This document shows, one piece after another, positions 1 to 6,237 of a stretch of DNA of 9,048 bases. Under the pieces are notes generated by a model. It was not told where the DNA came from. It did no database searches and worked only from the letters and a program-made list of their open reading frames with translations. Position 1 is the first letter of the stretch, and each line of letters opens with the position of its first letter. Origin of the DNA: Actinomycetes bacterium (GTDB lineage Bacteria > Actinomycetota > Acidimicrobiia > Acidimicrobiales > Bog-793); the NCBI GenBank assembly GCA_021785095.1, contig JAJYGM010000064.1, positions 1 to 9,048 on the forward strand, given 5' to 3'. A program made the translations under genes and the position numbers.

Positions 1-122
1 CCGGCGGCGGCGCTGAGGGTCGATGGGCTGTGGACAAGGCGTGGTCCGAACGGCCCGGAGCTGCGCGACGGCTCCCATATGAACCGCGTCGCTGCTGGTC
101 AAGTGCTTATGTGAAGACCTCT

Positions 123-146
123 CGCGGACGTCCGGGTCACTCCGCG
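123..146 (-). terminator. Weak hairpin just after the S53 peptidase stop
   Basis: CGCGGA (123-128) and TCCGCG (141-146) form a perfect 6-bp inverted repeat with a 12-base loop. It begins two bases past the peptidase stop codon. No T-run follows on the minus strand, so it is not a textbook intrinsic terminator. It could still be a termination or mRNA 3'-end structure of the kind seen in high-GC bacteria. Confidence 0.2.
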
Positions 147-147
147 G

Positions 148-1346
148 TCACGGGTAGTTGACCGGGCTCCCGAGGCCGGTGACCAAGTCGTAGCCGGGAC
201 CGGCGGTGCAGTCAGTTCCGCAACTCCCGTTGGTGCCGCTCGTGATGTCCCGCAGGTTCTTTGAGTAGCCGCCGGAGTAGATGGCGGCGTTCCCCTGCAG
301 TGCCGTAGAACCGGCTGCCTTACCAGCGGCGAGGACTCCAGCCCAGTTGGGCGCGCCGACGCTCGTGCCTCCGAGGGTGAACCAGCCCGACTGACCGTCG
401 TATCGTGTGCTGTCGTAGACCGACACTCCCGTGTTCGGGTTGGCGTCGAACGAGACGTCGGGGATCCCTCTCTCACCGCCGGTGAGGGTGTCGATCGTGC
501 CGGCGCCGTAGACCGGGCCGGTGTATCCAGACTGGTAGCCGGGGATCGCCTCATAAGAGGAGATGCCACCACCAGAGCTCGACCAGGTCGTCTCACTCGT
601 GAAACCGGCGCACGAGGTGCCGCTGCAACCGTTCAGCGTGGTGCCGCCGACCGCGATCACGTTCGGAGAGGCGGCCGGGTACTCGCTGCCGTGTCCGCTG
701 TCACCGGCCGAAGCCGTGTAGAGAGTTCCGGGGTGGCTCATGTCGGCGTCGTAGCTGGCCTCACCCGAGGACTCCGAGCCGCCCCAGCTCATCGAGATCT
801 CGGTCGCCCCGATGCTGTTGGCATAGCTCACGGCGTTGAAGAGGTTTGAGTTGCTGTTGCTGGCGGCCTCGACGAGGACGATCTTCGCGCCCGGCGCCTC
901 GGCGTGAGCCCACTCGATGTCGAGGGACTCCTCGAGCGCCCAACCGCTGTTCGTCTTGGCCTTGCCCTCCGGGTCCACCTGCTCGAAACATGAGCCGGAC
1001 TGGGAGAGAGAGGTGCAAGCCGAGAGCGTCGGGTATCCGTATTCGGAGTTGAACTTGTTGAGGTCCGAGAGGGCATTCGGGTCGTGGTAGGCGTCGACGA
1101 CCGCGATGATCTGGCCGGCGCCGGCTCCAGATTTGGGTGAGAGCCCCGAGAGGTTGTAGACGGACTGGAGCGCGGCGGGCGAAAGGCCAGTCGGGTTGCC
1201 GGAGCTCAGCCTTGGCTTGCCTGGGAAGCACCTGCGGGGACCCCTGTCACCACCAGTGCGCCGGACACACCGAGCAGCAGTGCTGCCAGAGTGCCGGCTC
1301 TGCGACGAGCGCCCCCTCCCGACTGATGCGTCCTACCAGACCTCAC
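148..1346 (-). CDS. Secreted sedolisin-family (S53) peptidase, apparent frameshift between signal peptide and catalytic domain
   Basis: Encodes a serine-carboxyl endopeptidase expected to act outside the cell. The catalytic frame is open from 1335 down to the TGA at 148-150. It shows the S53 signatures in order: a GLSPAALQSVYNL-type start of the mature domain (about 1150-1190), the Glu/Asp pair ExxxD (Glu codon 931-933, Asp codon 919-921), SAGDSG with the oxyanion-hole Asp (700-702), and GGTSVGAP with the nucleophile Ser (361-363). Near the C-terminus are RDI and GYDLVTGLG, where the family binds calcium. The catalytic frame has no usable start before GTG 978, which would remove the Glu/Asp-proximal N-terminal part of the fold. 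A good signal peptide (basic GARRRAG, hydrophobic core, AGASQA cleavage region) lies in another frame, from GTG 1346 with a GGAGG ribosome site, and ends at TGA 1206-1208. Joining the frames needs a -1 shift near 1206-1215 and gives about 400 residues. There is no room for the large propeptide of classical sedolisins; as I recall, many actinobacterial members lack it. The shift may be a mutation or an assembly error. Confidence 0.85.
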
Positions 1347-1351
1347 TGTCG

Positions 1352-1356
1352 CCTCC
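1352..1356 (-). promoter_or_regulatory. Ribosome binding site of the S53 peptidase
   Basis: On the minus strand GGAGG is followed by five bases and then GTG (1344-1346). This spacing is good and it favours 1346 over the upstream in-frame GTG at 1388, which has no purine-rich sequence before it. The choice places a basic n-region and hydrophobic core close to the N-terminus, as expected for a Sec signal peptide. Confidence 0.5.
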
Positions 1357-1428
1357 GATCTCGCTCGGGTTGCGGCACATCGTTCCACACGCGGTGAGAT
1401 CCGGGTAGCCCCTCTTCGCTGGTCCGAA

Positions 1429-1434
1429 TAGTCT
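1429..1434 (+). promoter_or_regulatory. Possible -10 element for the PPOX-family gene
   Basis: TAGTCT fits the actinobacterial -10 pattern TAnnnT and lies about 45 bases upstream of the GTG at 1478. I see no convincing -35 element 16-18 bases upstream. The 131-base gap between the divergent peptidase and PPOX genes must hold promoters for both, which is the main support. Confidence 0.22.
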
Positions 1435-1477
1435 CGCCACAGCGGTTCGGGAGTACTGAAGGTGAGAAGGAGGTCCG

Positions 1478-1900
1478 GTGGCGCTCGACGAGGACGTAGT
1501 CAGGCTCGCCAGGGGAGCCAACGTGGCGACCATCGTCACCGTGATGCCGGACGGCCAACCTCAGGCCCAGCTTCGCTGGATCGACACGGACGGCGAGCAC
1601 CTGCTCGTCAACACCGAGCCGCAGCGTCAGGCAGCCCGCAATCTCCTTCGTGACCCGAGGGTGACGGTTCTCCTCCACACAGCTGAGGATGACCACGACT
1701 GGGCGGAGGTGCGCGGCCGGGTGGCGCGCGTCGTGACAGGTGACGAGGCGCGAGCCAACATCGACGAGCTCTCCCGGAAGTACGTGGGAACCGAGTTCCG
1801 GGCGCCGGTCGGGCCGCATGGGCGCATCCTGTTCGTCATCGCGGCGGAGAAGGTCAATACCCCGGCGAGGTTGTCCGCACGAGATGGGAGCGGGGACTGA
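1478..1900 (+). CDS. PPOX-class flavoprotein, probable F420-dependent enzyme (140 aa)
   Basis: A small split-beta-barrel protein of the pyridoxamine 5'-phosphate oxidase-like superfamily. In actinobacteria this subgroup mostly binds coenzyme F420 (some members bind FMN or heme) and carries out hydride transfers in the cytoplasm, usually as a dimer. The order of elements fits: the first barrel strands ATIVTVMPDGQPQ (17-29), the cofactor-binding segment LLVNTEPQRQAARNLLRDPRV (42-62, with Arg50, Arg54 and Asn55), the strand WAEVRGRVARVV (75-86), and the helix with LSRKYVG (98-104). The length matches the 130-145 residues typical of the group. The GTG start follows AAGGAGG (1467-1473) with a short 4-base spacer. 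The gene stands alone, divergent from the peptidase and convergent with the dehydrogenase. The substrate cannot be inferred. Confidence 0.85.
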   Translation: MALDEDVVRLARGANVATIVTVMPDGQPQAQLRWIDTDGEHLLVNTEPQRQAARNLLRDPRVTVLLHTAEDDHDWAEVRGRVARVVTGDEARANIDELSRKYVGTEFRAPVGPHGRILFVIAAEKVNTPARLSARDGSGD

Positions 1901-2006
1901 CGCGACCGTCCAGGTCGAGTCCGAGCAAAGCGAGCCGCGGCAGAAAAGGACCAATGGTCGAGGCGGCCACGGCGGCGGCTGTCTCGTGGGAGTCGAAGCC
2001 TCTCAC

Positions 2007-2022
2007 CCCGGACCCCACCGGG
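2007..2022. terminator. Possible hairpin between convergent genes
   Basis: CCCGG (2007-2011) and CCGGG (2018-2022) form a 5-bp stem with a 6-base loop. It lies in the 156-base gap between the convergent PPOX and dehydrogenase genes. No T-run follows on either strand. The same gap also holds the short perfect dyad GACCA-A-TGGTC at 1949-1959. Evidence for termination is weak. Confidence 0.2.
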
Positions 2023-2056
2023 AGCACGCCTGAACGCGCCCGCCACACCGACAGTC

Positions 2057-2860
2057 TCAGGGCCGGCGGGAGAGGCGGGCGTTCGCCGTGCTCATGATGG
2101 AGATCGCAGCCTTGCGCGAGAGGACGCGGGTCATGACAGCCGTGGCGAGCTTGTTCGTGGCACCGGGGATGACGCGCGGCACGCGGCCGAGAGCCGCGAG
2201 AGCCGCCTCGACCACCGCGGCGGGCTCGAGTGTGCCCGGTGCCCGGTTCAAGGCTGCGGCGGCGTATCCGGGAGTCGCGACTGCCCCTGCGCTACAGGCA
2301 AGCACGTCGACGCCGAAGGGGCGCAACTCGGCCCAGAGGCCTTCTCCGAGAGTGTTGAGGTACGCCTTCGTGGCGGCGTAGGCGGCCAGGTTGGGGCTCC
2401 CCTGGTGGCCCGCGAGCGAGCTCATGATGACGAAGGCCCCGCGCCGCCGTTCCGCCATGGGCGGGAGGAGGGCACGTGCGAGGCGGAGCGTGCCGAGAGC
2501 GTTCACCTCGACGGTCGCCTCGAGCGCGTCGGGATCCGTTGTGACAAAAGGACCGACCGGCGACACGGCTGCATTGGCGATGACCACATCGATCTCCCGT
2601 CCGCCCACGCCGGCCTGCGCGCCGTGGCGGAGCCAGTCGGGATGGCGAAGGTCGCCGACAAGGGCGTCGACGGTGAGCTGCGGATGCTGCCTGCGGAGCT
2701 CGGCCGCGAACGCCTCCAGCACCTGAGGTCGACGCGCTATGAGGACGAGGTCGAGGCCGTGCTCGGCGAGCGCCTCCGCCCAGGCTGCTCCGAGTCCCTC
2801 CGAGGCCCCGACGACGAGCGCGGTCGAGCCGTAGCGCCGGCGCAGCTCCCCCGGTTTCAA
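2057..2860 (-). CDS. Short-chain dehydrogenase/reductase (SDR), 267 aa
   Basis: A classical-type SDR: a single Rossmann-fold domain that oxidises alcohols or reduces ketones with NAD(P). Visible motifs are the glycine-rich loop GASEGLG (18-24), Arg43-Arg44 after the second strand (which favours NADPH), an acidic Asp70, ANAA in place of NNAG (95-98), Asn120, and the catalytic Ser148, Tyr161 and Lys165 (YAATK). The C-terminal stretch after 230 is basic and helical, as in actinobacterial SDRs of the 260-275 residue class. The start is TTG at 2858-2860. It has no clear ribosome site, but no ATG or GTG was found in frame just upstream, and starting later would cut into the nucleotide fold. The gene is divergent from the LLM oxidoreductase. 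The substrate is unknown. Confidence 0.9.
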   Translation of the reverse strand: MKPGELRRRYGSTALVVGASEGLGAAWAEALAEHGLDLVLIARRPQVLEAFAAELRRQHPQLTVDALVGDLRHPDWLRHGAQAGVGGREIDVVIANAAVSPVGPFVTTDPDALEATVEVNALGTLRLARALLPPMAERRRGAFVIMSSLAGHQGSPNLAAYAATKAYLNTLGEGLWAELRPFGVDVLACSAGAVATPGYAAAALNRAPGTLEPAAVVEAALAALGRVPRVIPGATNKLATAVMTRVLSRKAAISIMSTANARLSRRP

Positions 2861-3079
2861 CGCGGCGCGACGACCGGTGCGGGCTCGCCTATCGCAGGCA
2901 CGCCCACGGCCTGCGGCGGGCCTGTGTGCCCTGTTGCGTGCAAGAAGAGGTGAACGCGATGAAGATCAGGTCGTAGCGCCGCTGGCGGAGAGGCACGACG
3001 GCTCGCATCATCCGTCACCACGCGGATTCGACCAGAGAGATCTCATTGCCACGTACCGGAATCTAGGGGGTCGTTTGCT

Positions 3080-3092
3080 CGCCCGTCGGGCG
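3080..3092. promoter_or_regulatory. Odd palindrome, possible operator
   Basis: CGCCCGTCGGGCG is a perfect inverted repeat around the central T at 3086. It lies in the divergent region about 90 bases before the LLM start and 220 bases before the SDR start. In GC-rich DNA such palindromes arise by chance fairly often. The support is its pairing with the second CGCC...GGCG palindrome 66 bases downstream. Confidence 0.25.
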
Positions 3093-3145
3093 GATAGGGG
3101 GCGCACGCGAGACCGGGTACGCACCGGAGGAAGGGACGAGGCAGA

Positions 3146-3158
3146 TCGCCTGAGGCGA
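3146..3158. promoter_or_regulatory. Odd palindrome overlapping the LLM promoter, possible operator
   Basis: TCGCCTGAGGCGA is a perfect 13-base inverted repeat around the G at 3152. It ends 7 bases before the candidate -10 at 3166, so it would sit between the -35 and -10 elements. That is a typical place for a repressor operator. No regulator gene is adjacent, so the binding protein is unknown. Confidence 0.35.
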
Positions 3159-3165
3159 GTGTTCC

Positions 3166-3171
3166 TACACT
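3166..3171 (+). promoter_or_regulatory. Candidate -10 element of a leaderless promoter
   Basis: TACACT fits the actinobacterial -10 pattern TAnnnT. It is followed by six bases and then the GTG start codon at 3178, so transcription would begin on or next to the start codon. No Shine-Dalgarno sequence precedes this GTG, which agrees with a leaderless transcript. No good -35 hexamer is visible. Confidence 0.45.
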
Positions 3172-3177
3172 GACCGA

Positions 3178-4092
3178 GTGCCGCGCCCGCTCCGTGTAGG
3201 GGTCCAACTGCCGGAGGTCGAGCGCGAGGTCCGCTGGCCCGAGCTCCGGCGCATCGCCGAGACTGCGGAAGCCGCGGGTTTCGATTCGATCTGGGTCGGC
3301 GACCACCTGCTCTACCGCGGCGACGGTCGCACCGAGCGTGGGCCGCTCGACGCCTGGACACTCCTGGCCGCGCTCGCCGCCTGCACCGATCGCGTCGATC
3401 TCGGTCCGCTCGTGACGTGCACGGCGTTCCGGCCACCAGCCGTGTTGGCGAAGATGGCCATGACCGTCGACGACGTGAGTGGAGGGAGGCTTGTGCTCGG
3501 CCTCGGGTCCGGTTGGAACCGCACGGAGTTCGACGCGTTCGGCATCCCGTTCGACGATCGTGCCGGCCGCTTCGAAGAGGCCTTCCGGGTGATCCGCGGC
3601 CTGCTCTCCGGGGAGCGGGTGACGTTCGCGGGACGCTATGTCGACGTGGACGACGCCGTGTTGCTTCCTCGTCCCCGGCATCGCCCGCGCCTCATGGTCG
3701 GGAGCAACGGGCGGCGGATGCTCGCGGCCACGCTGCCGCATGTCGACGCCTGGAACACCTGGTGGGACGACTTCGGGAACACCCCCGAAGGGTTCGCCAG
3801 GCTGAACGACCACATCTCGGAGGAGGCGGATCGAGCCGGTCGACCGCCGGGCGAGATCGCGCGGAGTGCCTGCGTCCTCGTCCGCCTCGACGCCGCCTCG
3901 ACCGAGCGACGGGTGCCGGCAGGCATCGACCCGGTCGAGGGGACGCCACTTGACATCGCGAGCACGCTGCAGGCGTTCTCGCACGCCGGGGCCGATGAAG
4001 TGATCCTCGTCGTGCTCCCGATCACCGCCGAGTCCGTCTCGCATCTCGGCGAGGTGCTCCGCCTCCTCGACTCCGGGCCCGTGGCAGAGTGA
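3178..4092 (+). CDS. LLM-class F420-dependent oxidoreductase (304 aa)
   Basis: A luciferase-like monooxygenase-fold (TIM barrel) enzyme. In actinobacteria most relatives use reduced or oxidised F420 for hydride transfer to or from organic substrates. The N-terminal strand RVGVQLP (6-12) is followed by AEAAGFDSIWVGDHL (30-44), the family hallmark for the second strand. Next come the segment LGPLVTCTAFRPPAVLAKMAMTVD and the SGGRLVLGLGSGWNRTEF region (101-118) that helps bind cofactor phosphate, then PFDDRAGRFEEAFRVI (124-139). The C-terminal part (about 255-304) is helical. The length is normal for the family. The GTG start has no ribosome site and appears to be leaderless. The methyltransferase starts 6 bases after its stop, so the two genes are probably translated from one transcript. 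The substrate cannot be told. Confidence 0.9.
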   Translation: MPRPLRVGVQLPEVEREVRWPELRRIAETAEAAGFDSIWVGDHLLYRGDGRTERGPLDAWTLLAALAACTDRVDLGPLVTCTAFRPPAVLAKMAMTVDDVSGGRLVLGLGSGWNRTEFDAFGIPFDDRAGRFEEAFRVIRGLLSGERVTFAGRYVDVDDAVLLPRPRHRPRLMVGSNGRRMLAATLPHVDAWNTWWDDFGNTPEGFARLNDHISEEADRAGRPPGEIARSACVLVRLDAASTERRVPAGIDPVEGTPLDIASTLQAFSHAGADEVILVVLPITAESVSHLGEVLRLLDSGPVAE

Positions 4093-4098
4093 GCGGCC

Positions 4099-4845
4099 AT
4101 GCCTGACGACTACTTCGGCGAAGAGGTCGCCGCTCATTACGACGACCCGGACGGATCCGAGGAGTTCGAGCCGGGCGCCATCGATGCGACCGTGCAGTTC
4201 CTCGCGGATCTGGCCGGCGACGGCTCGGCGCTCGAGCTCGGGGTCGGCACCGGCCGTATCGCCCTCCCGCTACAAGAGCGTGGCGTCGCCGTGCAGGGCA
4301 TCGACCTGTCGGCGTCGATGGTCGCTCAGCTTCGGTCCAAGCCCGGCGGGGACACGATCCCTGTCGCCATCGGCGACTTCGCCTCCACCCGTGTCGACGC
4401 CGTCTTCAAGGTCGTCTACCTCGTCTTCAACACGATCGGCAACTTGACGAGCCAGGACGAGCAGGTCGAGTGCTTCCGCAACGCCGCTCGGCACCTCGCT
4501 CCCGGTGGCTTCTTCGTCATCGAGGTCAACGTGCCCGAGCTCCGGCGCCTGCCACCGGGCGAGACCGTCAAGGCGTTCGCTGTCACCTCCACACATCTCG
4601 GCTTCGACGAGTTCGACGTCGCCGACCAGGGGCTCGTGTCGCATCACTGGATGCTGCTGGACGGGAGGTGGGAGGCGAGATCGATCCCGTTTCGCTACGT
4701 GTGGCCCGCTGAGCTCGACCTCATGGCCCGAATTGCCGGCCTGCGACTGAGAGAGCGCTGGTCGGGCTGGCGGCGTGAGCCGTTCACGAGCGACAGCACC
4801 AAGCACGTGTCGGTGTGGGAGAAGCCAGGGTCCGTAGCTCAGTGA
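4099..4845 (+). CDS. Class I SAM-dependent methyltransferase (248 aa)
   Basis: Transfers a methyl group from S-adenosylmethionine to an unidentified small-molecule acceptor in the cytoplasm. The seven-strand Rossmann motifs are clear: motif I ALELGVGTGR (44-53), the acidic residue after strand two in GIDLSASMV (67-75, Asp69), GDFAST (92-97), the motif-IV-like VVYLVFNTIGNL (105-116), and the post-motif LAPGGFFVIEV (133-143). The C-terminal 100 residues form an added beta-rich segment with several Trp and Arg residues (HHWMLLDGRWEAR), probably part of the substrate pocket. The ATG start is 6 bases past the LLM stop with only a weak purine stretch, which suggests translational coupling. Its stop overlaps the stop of the convergent second LLM gene by 7 bases. 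It could modify the product or substrate of its LLM partner; that is inference. Confidence 0.9.
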   Translation: MPDDYFGEEVAAHYDDPDGSEEFEPGAIDATVQFLADLAGDGSALELGVGTGRIALPLQERGVAVQGIDLSASMVAQLRSKPGGDTIPVAIGDFASTRVDAVFKVVYLVFNTIGNLTSQDEQVECFRNAARHLAPGGFFVIEVNVPELRRLPPGETVKAFAVTSTHLGFDEFDVADQGLVSHHWMLLDGRWEARSIPFRYVWPAELDLMARIAGLRLRERWSGWRREPFTSDSTKHVSVWEKPGSVAQ

Positions 4846-5864
4846 CGGATCGCTCGGGCGACCTGTGCCCAGCGCCCGAGGCTGCTCCGGTCCTCCGCCC
4901 AGGCGAGTCCCGCGAGGTAGGAGACGACCCGGGTGGCCTTCCCCTCGTATCGGTCGCGCAACTTGGGTCCGATCTCGTCATAGGTTCCGGTGACGACGAA
5001 GTGGTCGAGGATGTCGTCGGTGATGACGGTCGCCATGCCGGCGAAGTCGCCGGACTTCTGTCGCTCGCGGATCTTGGCAGTGGTGCCCTCGAAGCCGATC
5101 TGGTCGAAGATGAAGGCGTAGTTCGGCGTTGAGCCGTAGAAGGCGATCTGGAAGCGGGCCAGCTCCCGCCATCGTGCCTGCTCCTCATCGGTGTCGCCGG
5201 CGGCGGTGAAGCAGGGGACGATCAGCTCGAGCTGAGAGGGGTCACGTCCAGCTGCCCGTGCTCCGGCTGCCACGTGCGGGAGGACGGTCGTATCGAGGTA
5301 AGTCGGCGTGTTGAGCGGGTGGACGTGCACGCCGTCTGCTACCGCACCGGCCATCTCGAGCATCCACGGGTTGACCGCGGCCACGTCGATCGGCGGATCG
5401 GGCGCCTCGATCGGTCCTGGTGACCACTGGTCCGGGAGGAGGGAGAGCTTCCACCACCTCCCGTCGAACTCGAGCGGCGCTTCGCGCCGGAAGGCCTTGA
5501 AGATCGCTCGTAGCGCCAGCACGTACTCACGAAGCCGCGGGCCCGGCGGGTCGAACTCCGCCCCGTAACGACGCGTGATGTGCGCCCGTACCTGCGTGCC
5601 GATCCCGAGCCGGAACCGGCCACCCGTCGCGTCGGCGAGCTCCCAGGCGATTGACGCCGTCACCATCGGGCTACGCGGGAAGGCGACTGCGATGCCGGTC
5701 AAGATGTCGAGATCCGCCGCCAGCGCCGCCGCCGCAGAGGAGAGATACGCGGTGCGGCCTGACTCGGTGATGACGAGCCCGTCGAGACCGGCCGACTGAG
5801 CGTCCCGCGCGAGCTCCTGGATCGTCGAGAGGCTGCCCGCTGTGACCATGAGGTCGAGCTTCAT
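4839..5864 (-). CDS. LLM-class F420-dependent oxidoreductase, TIGR03617-like (341 aa)
   Basis: A second luciferase-like F420-type enzyme, only distantly similar to the one at 3178. The N-terminus MKLDLMV leads into ARDAQSAGLDGLVITESG (19-36). The cofactor region is GGRFRLGIGTQVRAHITRRY (81-100), followed by FDPPGPRLREYVLALRAI (104-121) and DGRWWKLSLLPDQWSPGP (134-151). These features match the actinobacterial subgroup that I recall as TIGR03617. The start is ATG 5862-5864: on the minus strand GAGAGG lies 7 bases before it, whereas the TTG at 5879 that would add MRGVV overlaps this ribosome site. The gene is divergent from the cytochrome operon and convergent with the methyltransferase, and it appears monocistronic. 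The substrate is unknown. Confidence 0.9.
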   Translation of the reverse strand: MKLDLMVTAGSLSTIQELARDAQSAGLDGLVITESGRTAYLSSAAAALAADLDILTGIAVAFPRSPMVTASIAWELADATGGRFRLGIGTQVRAHITRRYGAEFDPPGPRLREYVLALRAIFKAFRREAPLEFDGRWWKLSLLPDQWSPGPIEAPDPPIDVAAVNPWMLEMAGAVADGVHVHPLNTPTYLDTTVLPHVAAGARAAGRDPSQLELIVPCFTAAGDTDEEQARWRELARFQIAFYGSTPNYAFIFDQIGFEGTTAKIRERQKSGDFAGMATVITDDILDHFVVTGTYDEIGPKLRDRYEGKATRVVSYLAGLAWAEDRSSLGRWAQVARAIRH

Positions 5865-5871
5865 CACGACA

Positions 5872-5877
5872 CCTCTC
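5872..5877 (-). promoter_or_regulatory. Ribosome binding site fixing the start of the second LLM gene
   Basis: GAGAGG on the minus strand is followed by seven bases and ATG (5862-5864). The alternative upstream TTG (5877-5879) overlaps this site, so the ATG is the better start. Confidence 0.5.
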
Positions 5878-5994
5878 AAGCCTGGTCAGGCAGGCGCACC
5901 GGGGACGTCGCCCGGCATGCCCTCGGCGTCATGCACGACGGACACGCTAGTGGTGCCGCCTCCGTCGCGCTCGGTGCCCTTGGCCACTCCGAAG

Positions 5995-6010
5995 AGGGAC
6001 CTTCGGCCCT
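5995..6010 (+). promoter_or_regulatory. DevR/DosR-box-like palindrome upstream of the cytochrome operon
   Basis: AGGGACCTTCGGCCCT is an imperfect palindrome (AGGG/CCCT arms). Its 14-base core at 5996-6009 agrees at 11 positions with GGGACTWWAGTCCC, the core of the mycobacterial DevR/DosR box as I recall it. The GGGAC half-site is perfect and the other half-site has one mismatch. It lies 63 bases before the GTG at 6073, a normal distance for an activator site. A weaker degenerate copy may sit at 5973-5986, about two helical turns upstream. A DevR-like regulator is encoded at 8031, which is the main reason to take the site seriously. Confidence 0.5.
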
Positions 6011-6072
6011 ATCAACCGGAACCGTCTGCTGGCATCCTCTGCGAGAACACACAGAAAGGGAAAGGGACAGCC

Positions 6073-6237
6073 GTGCAACACATGCTTGCCGCGCTCGTGA
6101 ACCTCGACCACCCGGGGAGCTACGTGCACTGGCACTGGATCCAGATCTCCGTCGCCAACCTCATCGTCATCGGTGTGATGCTCGTCGTCTTCGTCCTCGC
6201 CATCGCCCTCCCCATCCCGCACGGGAGGAAGAAGTGA
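6073..6237 (+). CDS. Small single-span membrane protein, first gene of the cytochrome b operon (54 aa)
   Basis: A 54-residue protein with a short N-terminal part containing HPGSYVHWHWIQ (13-24), one hydrophobic span (about 25-47), and a short basic tail HGRKK. By the positive-inside rule the tail is cytoplasmic and the His/Trp-rich N-terminal part is outside. The GTG start follows AAAGGGA at 6061-6067. Codon usage shows strong G/C third positions, and the stop overlaps the cytochrome b start as GTGA, so translation is coupled. I recognise the type as a small protein found before b6-like cytochrome genes in some actinobacteria, from memory and without a family name. A likely role is a small structural subunit or assembly factor of the cytochrome complex; the three clustered histidines could also contact a heme or quinone. 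Function is not established. Confidence 0.75.
   Translation: MQHMLAALVNLDHPGSYVHWHWIQISVANLIVIGVMLVVFVLAIALPIPHGRKK
6223..6228 (+). promoter_or_regulatory. Ribosome binding site of the cytochrome b gene inside the small ORF
   Basis: GGGAGG lies five bases before GTG 6234-6236, within the last codons of the small membrane protein gene. This fixes the cytochrome b start at 6234 and rules out the longer open frame that extends far upstream. Confidence 0.6.

Larger units (their letters stand above)
2861..3177. other. Divergent intergenic region of 317 bases without a supported gene
   Basis: Lies between the SDR (minus) and the LLM oxidoreductase (plus). The open frames crossing it show no protein-like composition and no third-position bias. 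It contains two perfect odd palindromes (3080-3092 and 3146-3158), a candidate -10 for the plus strand at 3166-3171, and TAGATT on the minus strand (3060-3065), which fits TAnnnT and could serve the SDR with a leader of about 200 bases. No riboswitch or RNA gene was recognised. Confidence 0.5.

Noticed and set aside
1..147. Open frames at the left edge on the plus strand (for example to TGA 112-114)
   Set aside because: They are too short and have no recognisable protein sequence. I see no supported gene in this stretch.
1237..1250. GGGAC...GTCAC sequence resembling a DevR box
   Set aside because: The central bases do not match, and it lies inside the peptidase signal-peptide coding region with no promoter context.
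1988..2003. TTCGACT-like stretch on the minus strand resembling a tRNA T-loop
   Set aside because: The flanking bases do not form the T stem, and no matching acceptor strand or anticodon arm was found upstream.
2859..3025. Small minus-strand open frame of about 55 codons ending on the SDR start
   Set aside because: The overlap with the SDR TTG looks like coupling, but third-position G/C bias is weak, no ribosome site is evident and the product resembles nothing I know.
3043..4137. A 364-residue minus-strand open frame opposite the LLM oxidoreductase
   Set aside because: Its composition is charged and low-complexity with no domain signature. It mirrors the codon bias of the real plus-strand gene, which has clear family motifs.
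5901..5913. GGGGACGTCGCCC near the second LLM gene, considered as another DevR box
   Set aside because: The spacing between half-sites is two bases short of the 14-base core, so it was not counted as a site.
5931..6233. Long N-terminal extension of the cytochrome b frame
   Set aside because: It overlaps the 54-residue membrane protein in another frame and reads as His/Arg-rich shadow sequence; a strong ribosome site fixes the start at 6234.
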